Below are positions 1 to 6,501 of a stretch of DNA of 29,125 nt, piece after piece (the first letter of the stretch is position 1; every line of letters begins with the position of its first letter). A model generated the notes under the pieces. It was not told the DNA's origin. It worked only from the letters and a program-made list of their open reading frames with translations, and did no database searches. A program made the position numbers and the translations under genes. The stretch is taken from the IMG/VR virus record IMGVR_UViG_3300050821_018095, positions 1 to 29,125 of that record, one strand, 5' to 3'. This DNA comes from a virus.

Positions 1-461
1 TGCCGTGGAACGCGGGAGAGAGCCCGCAGGACGCGGATCGGCCGGTGATTCCCGGCGACCGCGACTCGCCGCTGTGGGGCGACTTCGCGGCGAACCTCAA
101 GGCGCAGGGATGGTGGAGCCTGAGGCGGAGGTTCGAGCTCACGCACTCCGCCGTCACTCTCGACGCCAGGCGCGGCGAGGGCGGCGTGTGGAGAGCGGAC
201 GGCTTCTCCTGCGTGGAGGATGACCTGATCTCGCTGCCGTCGGGTCTGCCGCTCATCTGGCGTCTCGTCAAGGAGCTGAGCCAGCCGACCATGACGCAGA
301 GCACGCGACTGAAGCTCCTGATCGAGAAGACGCCAGACGGAAGCCGGTCGCCGAATCTGGCGGACGCGCTGATGATGTGTTATTTTCCAGTTCGGGTCGC
401 GACGCCGATGGTGGTGACGAGCAGCATACTGCGAAGGGCGGCGACGGAGAGAAGGCGATGA
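1..461 (+). CDS. terL: Phage terminase large subunit, C-terminal part (partial)
   Basis: The reading frame enters from the left edge (first full codon at base 3) and gives 152 residues. The terminase large subunit is the ATP-driven DNA packaging motor and its C-terminal domain is the nuclease that cuts concatemers. The visible part carries the end of that domain: the segment KTPDGSRSPNLADALMM matches the usual 'K..G.KSPDLADAL' ending, where the Asp is one of the metal-binding acids. The ATPase domain lies outside the window. The stop overlaps the next start (ATGA). Position just before small genes and the portal fits standard phage order. Family assignment rests on this motif and context. Confidence 0.8.
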   Translation, partial: PWNAGESPQDADRPVIPGDRDSPLWGDFAANLKAQGWWSLRRRFELTHSAVTLDARRGEGGVWRADGFSCVEDDLISLPSGLPLIWRLVKELSQPTMTQSTRLKLLIEKTPDGSRSPNLADALMMCYFPVRVATPMVVTSSILRRAATERRR

Positions 462-658
462 CGACGTACGCCACTCGCTCCCTCCACTGGACCACCGTGG
501 CGGACGACTGCGCCTTCGAGGAGGCGCGGGCGCCGATCGCCACGATGACCGTGACGGAGGCGGAGTCGCCGAGGCTGATCGAGACAGGGCTGCTGGACGC
601 GGGCGGAGAGAGGATCTACCGCGTGCGCGAGATTGTCAGGATGGGGTTCATTAGGTGA
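458..658 (+). CDS. Small hypothetical phage protein (66 aa)
   Basis: A 66-residue protein whose ATG overlaps the terminase stop codon. I do not recognise the family. It has a Trp in the N-terminal part, a central acidic stretch and a basic C-terminus (YRVREIVRMGFIR), with no signal peptide or membrane segment. Its own stop overlaps the GTG start of the next gene, so it sits inside a coupled string of tiny genes between terminase and portal. No function can be given. Confidence 0.6.
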   Translation: MTTYATRSLHWTTVADDCAFEEARAPIATMTVTEAESPRLIETGLLDAGGERIYRVREIVRMGFIR

Positions 659-885
659 CCGGCCGCTGGGGCACCGACCGAGGCGAGACTCGCCGGTCCT
701 CCGCCGATTCGGCGCGCGCTCCGTTCGCGCCGACGGACGGAGGGCAGACCGAGTCGAGGAGACTCGGTCTGGAGCTTCGCGGCTTCTTCGGCCGCGGATC
801 CGGCCGCAGAAGGCCGAGCGACATAGCGAGAGAGCTGAGCGACGCGATGTCGGCGTCGGGACCGTTTCCGAGGAGGCAGACATGA
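655..885 (+). CDS. M[S/T]GR[F/W]G-tagged small protein 1 (76 aa)
   Basis: This gene starts at GTG in a GTGA overlap with the previous stop. It encodes MTGRWG followed by a low-complexity, Arg/Ser/Gly-rich, strongly basic chain without a recognisable domain. The first six residues are shared with ten other small genes in the window; the rest matches none of them. The shared start supports the GTG as the real initiation codon. Apart from the tag it looks disordered. Function unknown. Confidence 0.65.
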   Translation: MTGRWGTDRGETRRSSADSARAPFAPTDGGQTESRRLGLELRGFFGRGSGRRRPSDIARELSDAMSASGPFPRRQT

Positions 886-1106
886 CACCCGAGGAGGCCG
901 CGGTTCTCGCGAGAACTCTGGATCACAGGGCCACGAGAAGTGCTCTCTGCTGTCTCGGCGAGCCATTGTCGGCTGCTCGGGAGAGATTCATGTTCGGCGG
1001 CGGCTCGCTGATCGGCGGTGGTTACTTGACGACGAGCGTCGAGCTGGACGTGACGACGAGAGCCGGAACGTTTCGCGCTGGTCAGATTGTCGTGGTGATC
1101 GGGTGA
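882..1106 (+). CDS. Small hypothetical protein (74 aa)
   Basis: The ATG start overlaps the stop of the preceding tagged gene. The 74 residues begin with an acidic helical stretch (MTPEEAAVLARTL). They continue into a Gly-rich segment (MFGGGSLIGGGYL) and end in a probable beta-rich section. There are adjacent Cys residues (CC) near residue 25. No signal peptide or known domain is recognised. Context is the string of tiny genes between terminase and portal. Confidence 0.55.
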   Translation: MTPEEAAVLARTLDHRATRSALCCLGEPLSAARERFMFGGGSLIGGGYLTTSVELDVTTRAGTFRAGQIVVVIG

Positions 1107-1110
1107 AGAG

Positions 1111-1320
1111 ATGAGCGGAAGATTCGGACGAATATCTGCTGACTCATCTCGCAAATTTGTCGAAAAGTACGCCGGTTACAGCATCTACGATGATGACGGT
1201 GCGTATGTCGTCGAGGAAAGTGGCACTATTCGCGGCAAACCTGATGGCTACAGCAGCGTAGAGGACGCACGCAGAAAGATCGATCAGATGCTTGGTCGAC
1301 GTCCGGGAAAGTTCAGATGA
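1111..1320 (+). CDS. M[S/T]GR[F/W]G-tagged small protein 2 (69 aa)
   Basis: A 69-residue protein starting MSGRFG. After the tag comes a short Ser-rich linker, then about 50 residues with a likely beta-beta-alpha pattern (SIYDDDGAYVVEE, then YSSVEDARRKIDQML). A similar pattern of strands followed by an S-x-E-x-EA-type helix is seen in the tagged proteins at 1707 and 20519, so these may share a mini-domain. The 3' end overlaps the next tagged gene. Base composition is more AT-rich than the flanking genes, suggesting separate origin. Confidence 0.7.
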   Translation: MSGRFGRISADSSRKFVEKYAGYSIYDDDGAYVVEESGTIRGKPDGYSSVEDARRKIDQMLGRRPGKFR

Positions 1321-1505
1321 CCGGCCGCTGGGGCGGTCGCCCCGCCGAGGACGACCTGGAGTCGAGAATTCAGTCCGCCGTGCGCCTCTACGAGCGACCC
1401 GGCACGCCGGGCGAGCGCGACGCGGCGGCAGAGGCGCTGCGGAGAATGGGAGTGGATCCTGACAAGCTGGATCCTAGGAAGTTCATGAGAGGACTACGGT
1501 CATGA
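1317..1505 (+). CDS. M[S/T]GR[F/W]G-tagged small protein 3 (62 aa)
   Basis: The ATG overlaps the preceding stop. The 62-residue protein begins MTGRWGG and is then mostly helical and charged (EDDLESRIQSAVRLYE, then ERDAAAEALRRMGVDPDKL). It is soluble, with no signal peptide. Its first 20 bases closely resemble the start of the tagged gene at 655 (same ACC-GGC-CGC-TGG codons), so these two form a W-type subgroup. The stop overlaps the following membrane protein gene. Function unknown. Confidence 0.7.
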   Translation: MTGRWGGRPAEDDLESRIQSAVRLYERPGTPGERDAAAEALRRMGVDPDKLDPRKFMRGLRS

Positions 1506-1684
1506 CGAGAGGACTCATCTTCTGGGTGCTGATGCTGATCTGGTTCGTGTTCGCGCTGTTTCTCAACTTCGGCGGAGCGCAGCTCGGCATCGGCCACTAT
1601 GGCGGAATCGCGAACTCGTTTCTGGAGTTCGTGCTCTTCCTTCTTCTGGGATGGCAGGTGTACGGACCTCCGGTGCACGGATGA
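1502..1684 (+). CDS. Small membrane protein (60 aa)
   Basis: A 60-residue hydrophobic protein with two probable membrane helices (roughly residues 5-22 and 38-53) and short ends. It overlaps the preceding gene by ATGA. It could be a holin-like or other inner-membrane protein, but there is no adjacent lysin, so no lysis role can be claimed. Confidence 0.6.
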   Translation: MTRGLIFWVLMLIWFVFALFLNFGGAQLGIGHYGGIANSFLEFVLFLLLGWQVYGPPVHG

Positions 1685-1706
1685 GATCTCGGTTCTTTCG
1701 CTGGCG

Positions 1707-1902
1707 ATGAGTGGTAGGTTCGGTCAGGACGCTCGATACAGTGAGATCGCTCGCTACGGGCAAGATCGTAGTGGAGGAGGATCCCGACCGTCGAATCTAC
1801 TATGTGCGGCCACCGAACGAGCGACGTGTTCGTTTCTCATCCGAGACGGAGGCGAGGCACTACGCCAAGAGTCTCTACGAGATAATTGAACGATACCGAT
1901 GA
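1707..1902 (+). CDS. M[S/T]GR[F/W]G-tagged small protein 4, needs a +1 frameshift
   Basis: The ATG at 1707 opens a frame beginning MSGRFGQDAR, which fits the extended tag seen elsewhere (MSGRFG-x-DA). That frame continues into low-quality sequence, while the +1 frame carries a convincing C-terminal half ending at 1902. It contains RRIYYVRP, then VRFSSETEARHYAKSLYE, and resembles the IYYV...VPSESEAHAASRAL segment of the tagged protein at 20519. The two halves are therefore one gene split by a frame change between about 1735 and 1790. A GTG at 1711 could start the second frame alone, but would lack the tag. Either a recent indel, a sequencing error or programmed shifting explains it. The stop overlaps the portal start. 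Confidence 0.6.
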
Positions 1903-3698
1903 CGCGCTCGTCCGCCGCCGACGCAGACCTCTCCGTCCCAGCGCTGCTCGCCCGCGCGCGAGCGCGCCGAGGCGGGAGCGCTTCGCGTCTCGCGCACATC
2001 TCCGCGTCGATGCTCGCGCTCGCGCGTCAGCGTCTCACCCCCCGGTCCCCGCTGCCCGGCTCGCAGCACGATCCGTTCAAGCCCGCGACTCCGTTCCCGG
2101 GCGCGATACCGAGAGGTCACACTCTCGCGATGGACGAGAGTGTGACTTTCCAGGCCGAGTGGGCCGCCGCGTCCTACTCGGCGGGCGCCGCCGCCTTCTC
2201 CTCCGCGTGGCAGGAGGGGACCGTGTTCCCCGGCTATCCGTTTCTCGCGTCTCTGGCCCAGCGTCCCGAGTACCGACGCCTGAGCGAGGTGATCGGCACC
2301 GAGATGACGCGGCGCTGGATCCGGTTCGGGTCCTCCGGCGGCGACGACAAGACCGAGCGCATCGCGGAGCTGACCGACGAGCTCGACCGCCTCGAGACGC
2401 GCGATCGCTTCCGGGCGCTCGCCGAGATCGACGGATACTTCGGCCGCTCGCACCTGTATCTGGACACGGGATCCACCGACGACCGGGACGAGCTGCGAAC
2501 GCCGATAGGCGACGGGCGCGGACAGGTGAGCCGGGCGAAGTTCGGAGGTCGCAGGGGATTCCTCAGAGCTCTGAGATCGGTGGAGCCGTACTGGGTCTAT
2601 CCGACGAACTACGACTCGAACGATCCGCTGCGGGGCGCGTGGTACGAGCCCGAGCAGTGGTACGTGATGGGCAAGGAGGTGCACGCGTCGCGCCTTCTGC
2701 GCTTCGTCGGGCGCGAGGTGCCGGACATGCTGAAGCCGGCCTACAGCTTCGGCGGTCTGAGCATGAGCCAGATGGCGCTGCCGTACGTCAACAACTGGCT
2801 GCGCACGCGGCAGAGCGTGGCGGACATCGTGCACGCGTTCTCGGTCTTCGTGCTCGCGACGAACATGAGCGAGACGCTCGGGCCGGATGGGGATCAGCTC
2901 TTCGCGCGTCTCGAGCTCTTCAATCTATGCCGCGACAATCGCGGCGTGATGGCGATAGACAAGGACGCGGAGGCGTTCCAGAACGTGAGCGCGCCGCTGG
3001 GCGGGCTGCACGAGCTCCAGGCGCAGACGCAGGAGCACATGTCGAGCGTCTCTGGCATCCCGGTTGTGAAGCTGCTCGGCATTACTCCGTCCGGCCTGAA
3101 CGCCAGCAGCGACGGCGAGATGCGCGCGTTCTACGACTGGGTGCACGCCTTCCAGGAGAAGCTCTTCCGGCCGAACCTGACGCGCGTGATCGACTTCGCG
3201 ATGCTCTCGCTCTGGGGCGAGGTGGACCAGGACATCACGTTCGAGTTCGAGCCGCTCTGGGCGCTGGACGAGAAAGGCGAGGCCGAGGTGAACCAGATCA
3301 AGGCGACCACCGGCGCGGCCTTAGTCGAGGGCGGCATCGTGTCGCAGGAGGAGGAGCGCCGTCGCGTCGCGAGCGACCCGAGCTCCGGATACGACTCGCT
3401 GGACGCGGAGGCGCTGCCGGATCTTCGCGAGGAGGAGGAGGGCGGCCTGGTGCCGGAGGGCGGCGGACGCGTGTCCGCCGAGCTGGCGGGTGGTCGCGCC
3501 GAGAAGGAGGGCGAGATCGACGACCCGAGAGGTGGAACGCCGGCGGAGAGCGGGGGCGGCGAGGACGACGGCCCGCTGCACAGGAACTTTCTCAAGGGCA
3601 AGAATCCGCTGTCGCCTGATCACCTGAAGGGGAAGAACCCGTTGAAGAAGGACTTCCTGAAGAACCGGGTCGCAGAGAAAGAGGACGCAGACGCGTGA
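1899..3698 (+). CDS. Phage portal protein (DUF1073 type)
   Basis: The 599-residue portal forms the dodecameric ring at one capsid vertex through which DNA is packaged and ejected. Family signs are the middle and C-terminal core, including the SVSGIPVVKLLGITPSGLNA segment (about residues 383-402), followed by GEMRAFYDWV. This is typical of DUF1073 portals. An unusual N-terminal extension of about 80 residues is Arg/Ala/Ser-rich and probably disordered. After about residue 500 there is an acidic Gly/Glu-rich tail, ending in tandem copies of a LKGKNPL motif (about 562-588). It starts by ATGA overlap with the frameshifted tagged gene. Order after terminase fits. The tail repeats are outside the known core. 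Confidence 0.88.
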   Translation: MTRSSAADADLSVPALLARARARRGGSASRLAHISASMLALARQRLTPRSPLPGSQHDPFKPATPFPGAIPRGHTLAMDESVTFQAEWAAASYSAGAAAFSSAWQEGTVFPGYPFLASLAQRPEYRRLSEVIGTEMTRRWIRFGSSGGDDKTERIAELTDELDRLETRDRFRALAEIDGYFGRSHLYLDTGSTDDRDELRTPIGDGRGQVSRAKFGGRRGFLRALRSVEPYWVYPTNYDSNDPLRGAWYEPEQWYVMGKEVHASRLLRFVGREVPDMLKPAYSFGGLSMSQMALPYVNNWLRTRQSVADIVHAFSVFVLATNMSETLGPDGDQLFARLELFNLCRDNRGVMAIDKDAEAFQNVSAPLGGLHELQAQTQEHMSSVSGIPVVKLLGITPSGLNASSDGEMRAFYDWVHAFQEKLFRPNLTRVIDFAMLSLWGEVDQDITFEFEPLWALDEKGEAEVNQIKATTGAALVEGGIVSQEEERRRVASDPSSGYDSLDAEALPDLREEEEGGLVPEGGGRVSAELAGGRAEKEGEIDDPRGGTPAESGGGEDDGPLHRNFLKGKNPLSPDHLKGKNPLKKDFLKNRVAEKEDADA

Positions 3699-3727
3699 TC
3701 CACTCGCAGCGCAGATCGAGCTGGCAC

Positions 3728-3757
3728 GTCTGCTTCTTCGGAGACGAAGGAGCAGAC
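3728..3757 (+). promoter_or_regulatory. RNA hairpin that includes the ribosome binding site of the next gene
   Basis: Arms 3728-3740 and 3745-3757 pair over 13 positions (one G-U pair) around a GAGA tetraloop. The only good Shine-Dalgarno sequence for the ATG at 3763, AAGGAG at 3747-3752, lies inside the 3' arm. Folding would hide it, so the hairpin probably limits translation of the small coiled-coil gene relative to the portal. No T-run follows, so it is not a standard terminator. Confidence 0.55.
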
Positions 3758-3762
3758 TGAGA

Positions 3763-4053
3763 ATGCCGCCTCTCTTCGCCGGCGCCTCCGACGTCGCGCA
3801 GGGCATCGCGCGCCTCCGAGCTCGCGTGGCCGAGCGCAGCGCGGCGTCCGTGGTCAAGATGGAGCGCGCGTTCGTGGACTACGAGGATCGGCTGACGAAG
3901 GCAGAGGCGAAGCTCGCGGGCGAGCTCGATCGGCACGCTCTCGAGGCCGAGGGCGCCATGCAGGAGCTGACCAACGCGGGGGAGCAGGTCTTCAACGATT
4001 CGTCGACCGGCTCGTCGGTCGAGGGATCGCCCTTTCGTCGGGCAGCCGAGTGA
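3763..4053 (+). CDS. Small coiled-coil protein (96 aa)
   Basis: A 96-residue, mostly helical protein. Residues about 10-80 have heptad-like spacing of Ala/Leu/Val (GIARLRARVAERSAASV, then RLTKAEAKLAGELDRHAL), suggesting a coiled coil. The end is Ser/Thr/Gly-rich. It lies between the portal and the head morphogenesis gene, so a minor head or scaffold-associated role is possible but not shown. Its ribosome binding site is in the hairpin just upstream. Confidence 0.6.
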   Translation: MPPLFAGASDVAQGIARLRARVAERSAASVVKMERAFVDYEDRLTKAEAKLAGELDRHALEAEGAMQELTNAGEQVFNDSSTGSSVEGSPFRRAAE

Positions 4054-4054
4054 G

Positions 4055-4201
4055 ATGCGCGTGACCGAGCCCATGATCACCGCCGCTCTCGCCGCGCTGC
4101 GGCGAGAGATGCGCGAGGGCACGCCGGTCCACGACTACGACGGCCGCGTGCTGCGGCGCATAGTTAGGGACGTGTTGAGAGAAGCCCTGGGGCATGCGTG
4201 A
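4055..4201 (+). CDS. Very small hypothetical protein (48 aa)
   Basis: The ATG lies one base beyond the preceding stop. The 48 residues (starting MRVTEPMITAALAALRREMR) form a predicted helix, a short turn and a second basic helix (VLRRIVRDVLREALGHA). The stop overlaps the GTG start of the next gene (GTGA), which supports it as a real, coupled gene despite its size. No family recognised. Confidence 0.5.
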   Translation: MRVTEPMITAALAALRREMREGTPVHDYDGRVLRRIVRDVLREALGHA

Positions 4202-4392
4202 GCGACAAGAGGCTGGAGGCGCTGGACGGAGCCTACGCGGCGCACGTCGCGAGTATATTCGAAGTTCTGTGCGTCTCGCTCGGCAGCGGAACGGGGGACA
4301 CCGCGAAGATGGCGCCGGAGCGATTCAGGCGGGCGCTCGCGAACGCGGACCGAGCGAGAGCGATCGCGGCGGAGGCGATGGAGAACAAGTGA
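4198..4392 (+). CDS. Small hypothetical helical protein (64 aa)
   Basis: It starts at GTG in a GTGA overlap and ends in another GTGA overlap. The 64 residues are largely helical and Ala-rich (FRRALANADRARAIAAEAME). One Cys is present, with no membrane segment and no tag hexapeptide. It looks like the small helical proteins common between portal and morphogenesis genes of alphaproteobacterial phages. Function unknown. Confidence 0.6.
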   Translation: MSDKRLEALDGAYAAHVASIFEVLCVSLGSGTGDTAKMAPERFRRALANADRARAIAAEAMENK

Positions 4393-4613
4393 TCAGCGGT
4401 GTGCCCATGATCCCCGTGATCTCCTCCAATGTCGAGGCTCTCGGCCACGACGAGGCGGGACGGAGACTGATAGTCAAGTACAGAGGCGGCGTGCTCTGGG
4501 AGTACGACGGGGTGGACCGGGCGAAAGTGGACGCGCTGCTGGCGGCGGACTCGGTCGGGAGTTTTCTGCATCGGGAGATCAGGGGGAAACACGACGGGAG
4601 ACGTGTCCAATGA
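4389..4613 (+). CDS. KTSC domain protein (74 aa)
   Basis: The 74-residue product matches the small KTSC domain found in many phage and bacterial proteins. It has SSNVEALGHDEAGRRLIVKY, then GGVLWEYDGV, then a helix and the ending SVGSFLHREIRGKH, equivalent to the 'S.GsyfN..Ir' end of the family. KTSC domains are small beta-rich folds, sometimes fused to other proteins, with no settled function. The start is GTG at 4389 (a later ATG at 4407 is possible). Its 3' end forms the left arm of the hairpin around the next start codon. Confidence 0.75.
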   Translation: MISGVPMIPVISSNVEALGHDEAGRRLIVKYRGGVLWEYDGVDRAKVDALLAADSVGSFLHREIRGKHDGRRVQ

Positions 4614-4621
4614 CACGTCTC
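4598..4621 (+). promoter_or_regulatory. Perfect hairpin over the start codon of the head morphogenesis gene
   Basis: GAGACGTGTC (4598-4607) and GACACGTCTC (4612-4621) are perfect 10-base inverted repeats around a 4-base loop. The loop contains the A and T of the ATG at 4610, and the left arm takes part of the only Shine-Dalgarno-like run (GGGAG, 4596-4600). In RNA this would mask both ribosome binding site and start codon, a layout used in translational operators. Whether a protein binds it is unknown. Confidence 0.55.
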
Positions 4622-6418
4622 GGCAAGAACGACCGCGTCCTCGGCTCCGTCCGCCCCTGCTGCGGCACCGAGGCCGAGTACCGACGCCGTCTGCGCCTCC
4701 TGATCGACGATCTGCACGCGAGCGTGACCTACTGGATCCGCGCCGCGTGGCGCGCGAACGAGCCGGAGCTGCTGGACTCCATAGAGGAGATGCCGGAGGG
4801 CAGGCTCGCTTTCGACGCGCAAGTTTCACAGAGGCCGGAAGGCCACCCCGACGACTCCGCTGGGCTATCGGGCCTGAGGGGCGGACGACAGGGGCAGATT
4901 AGGCAGGCCCGACAGAGCGGGGGGACAACGAGGCCCCCGAGCCCCCCTCTCGAAGATTCGGCGGCGCCCCCCGGTCTCGCGCTCGATGCGATTCCGGCCG
5001 CCGCCCTCCAGGCCGCGATCCGCAGGCTGACGCGCCGTTGGCAGCGCAACTTCAACGCGGCGGCCGAGGATCTGGCAGATTGGTTCGGGCAGAGCGTGGG
5101 AAAGCGAAGCGACCGAGTGCTCGCTTCGCATCTCAAGAAGGCCGGCGTCACCGTCAAGTTCCGGTTGTCCCGTGCTCAACGCGACGTGCTCCGCGCCACG
5201 ATCGAGCAGAACGTTTCGCTCATTCGCTCGATACCGCAGAAGTATCTCCACGACGTGGAGGGCATGGTCATGCGCAGCGTGCAGACGGGGCGGGACCTGG
5301 GGCAGCTCACCAAGTCCCTGGAGCGCACGTACAAGACGACGAGGAAGCGCGCCGCGTTCATCGCGCGCGACCAGTCGAACAAGGCTACGTCCGCCTTGAA
5401 CCGCTCGCGCCTGATCGAGCTCGGCATCTCCGAGGCGATCTGGGTTCATAGTCACGCCGGCAAGGTGCCGAGGCCGACGCATCTGAAGATGCACGGCAAG
5501 AAGTTCGACGTCGCGGTCGGCATGTGGGATCCGGCCGAGGGCGAGCACGTTCACCCTGGCGAACTCATCAACTGTTTTCCTGGGTCAACTGATATACAGA
5601 TCGCTGACGGTGTGGAAAAAGCGTATCGGCATTGGTACAGCGGTGATCTGACCGAGCTTGTTACGAACACGGGTAAAACTGTGCGAGTTACACCTAATCA
5701 CCCGATTCTTACGCCGAGAGGGTGGGTCGCTGCAGGTCTTTTTGATGAGGGCGACGATATCGTCGAGATTGCCGATGAGGTCTTTCTTTCTGTGAAAGAT
5801 AACGCAGATCAGCGTGTACCCACTCTTGAAAAGATATTTGATGCGACGCTGCGAGCCGGGACCCTCAGGATGGAAGTTGCGCGGAGTGTACAGTTCCACG
5901 GCGACGGTTCCGGCAGCCATGTCGATATTGTATCTGCCGCACGGGCGCTGTCCTTCGGGATTGAGTCCCTCTTGTCGAAGGGCCGTTTCCATCTCGATCT
6001 CGCCGAGTCCGACAATGCGGCATTTTCTCTGAGCCTTGCGACGCATCTCTGTCGCCGAAGCCTTGGCACCGCGTCTCGCTTCATTCGCGGCCTTGGTAAG
6101 GCGCTGACGCCCCTTCTTACCTTCCCTCTTCATGCGCAAGATGTTTGCTTCGCTTCTACCTCGCAGTTTTCCACCAGCCTTCTTGATGCGCCTCTCGATG
6201 ACAGGTCTATTTGTATTGAACTCTTCAGCGAGAGCGAGGAGACTCGTTCCTCTCTCATGCTTCCTACGAAGCATGCGACAATATCTCGGATTCATCGGAA
6301 GGTATTTTCTGGCCACGTGTTTAATCTCCAGACTCGTGGTGGATGGTATGTATGCAATGGCATTGTAGCGCATAATTGCCGTTGCACAAGCCGCGCCGTC
6401 GTTCCGGGCTTCGCGTGA
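4610..6418 (+). CDS. Head morphogenesis protein (SPP1 gp7/Mu F-like) with in-frame intein
   Basis: A 602-residue precursor. The N-extein (1-321) is a phage minor head protein. It has a Pro/Gly-rich linker near 90-120, then a helical core, then the family end-motif around residues 270-321 (FIARDQSNKATSALNRSRL, RPTHLKMHGK, HPGELIN). The C-extein (590-602) begins CRCTSRAV. Joining 321 to 590 restores the classic HPGELINCRC motif, so splicing must rebuild the domain's most conserved, metal-site-like Cys segment. Mature length would be about 334 residues, normal for the family. Such proteins sit on the portal and assist DNA entry or capsid assembly. Its translation start is inside a hairpin. Confidence 0.88.
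   Translation: MTRLGKNDRVLGSVRPCCGTEAEYRRRLRLLIDDLHASVTYWIRAAWRANEPELLDSIEEMPEGRLAFDAQVSQRPEGHPDDSAGLSGLRGGRQGQIRQARQSGGTTRPPSPPLEDSAAPPGLALDAIPAAALQAAIRRLTRRWQRNFNAAAEDLADWFGQSVGKRSDRVLASHLKKAGVTVKFRLSRAQRDVLRATIEQNVSLIRSIPQKYLHDVEGMVMRSVQTGRDLGQLTKSLERTYKTTRKRAAFIARDQSNKATSALNRSRLIELGISEAIWVHSHAGKVPRPTHLKMHGKKFDVAVGMWDPAEGEHVHPGELINCFPGSTDIQIADGVEKAYRHWYSGDLTELVTNTGKTVRVTPNHPILTPRGWVAAGLFDEGDDIVEIADEVFLSVKDNADQRVPTLEKIFDATLRAGTLRMEVARSVQFHGDGSGSHVDIVSAARALSFGIESLLSKGRFHLDLAESDNAAFSLSLATHLCRRSLGTASRFIRGLGKALTPLLTFPLHAQDVCFASTSQFSTSLLDAPLDDRSICIELFSESEETRSSLMLPTKHATISRIHRKVFSGHVFNLQTRGGWYVCNGIVAHNCRCTSRAVVPGFA
5573..6376 (+). mobile_element. Intein in the head morphogenesis gene (268 aa)
   Basis: The intein begins at Cys (residue 322 of the precursor; CFPGSTDIQIADG) and ends HN before the +1 Cys. 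Splicing blocks are clear: block A at the start, block B TPNHPILTPRGWV, block F GHVFNLQTRGGWYVCNG, block G IVAHN followed by C. All nucleophiles (C1, block-B His, terminal His-Asn, C+1) are present, so it should be active. No LAGLIDADG or HNH domain is seen in the sense frame. The centre contains FHGDG...VDIV, which I associate, from memory, with other phage inteins. It is AT-richer than the surrounding exteins, a sign of transfer. The opposite strand codes for an endonuclease. Confidence 0.9.
5585..6295 (-). CDS. Vsr-like homing endonuclease encoded antisense within the intein
   Basis: On the minus strand a frame stays open across almost the whole intein (6373 down to 5585); the ATG at 6295 gives 236 residues and is the likeliest start. 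The order of parts is that of HTH-plus-nuclease homing enzymes. First is a resolvase-like helix-turn-helix (GTSLLALAEEFNTNRPVIER, then RIKKAGGKLRGRSEAN). A basic helical linker follows (KGRQRLTKAANEARRGAK). Then comes a Vsr/PD-(D/E)XK-like core with GEIEMETALRQEGL, GRYNIDMAAGTVAVEL, a downstream NFH, and RRIKYLFKSGYTLICVIF. A C-terminal segment with PPSRRKNRVIRC ends it. Candidate catalytic residues are the Glu in GEIE, the Asp in NID, the Glu in VAVE and the His in NFH. It is the only minus-strand gene I support here. No clear ribosome binding site was found. Confidence 0.78.
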   Translation of the reverse strand: MNPRYCRMLRRKHERGTSLLALAEEFNTNRPVIERRIKKAGGKLRGRSEANILRMKREGKKGRQRLTKAANEARRGAKASATEMRRKAQRKCRIVGLGEIEMETALRQEGLNPEGQRPCGRYNIDMAAGTVAVELYTPRNFHPEGPGSQRRIKYLFKSGYTLICVIFHRKKDLIGNLDDIVALIKKTCSDPPSRRKNRVIRCNSHSFTRVRNKLGQITAVPMPIRFFHTVSDLYIS

Positions 6419-6501
6419 GTTTCTTCAGACACGGGCACCGCGTCGTTCTCTTCGTCGACGGTGTCGGCGTTCTTCTCGACCAGCAGCAGAGGACTTGTCT
6501 C

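Noticed and set aside
1886-3619. Second + strand frame of 577 codons inside the portal gene
   Set aside because: Extremely Arg-rich translation, typical of an off-frame reading of GC-rich DNA. The portal frame carries clear family motifs.
6296-6373. N-terminal extension of the antisense endonuclease to 6373
   Set aside because: This part mirrors the intein's blocks F and G and has no endonuclease-like residues. The ATG at 6295 was preferred, though the start is unproven.
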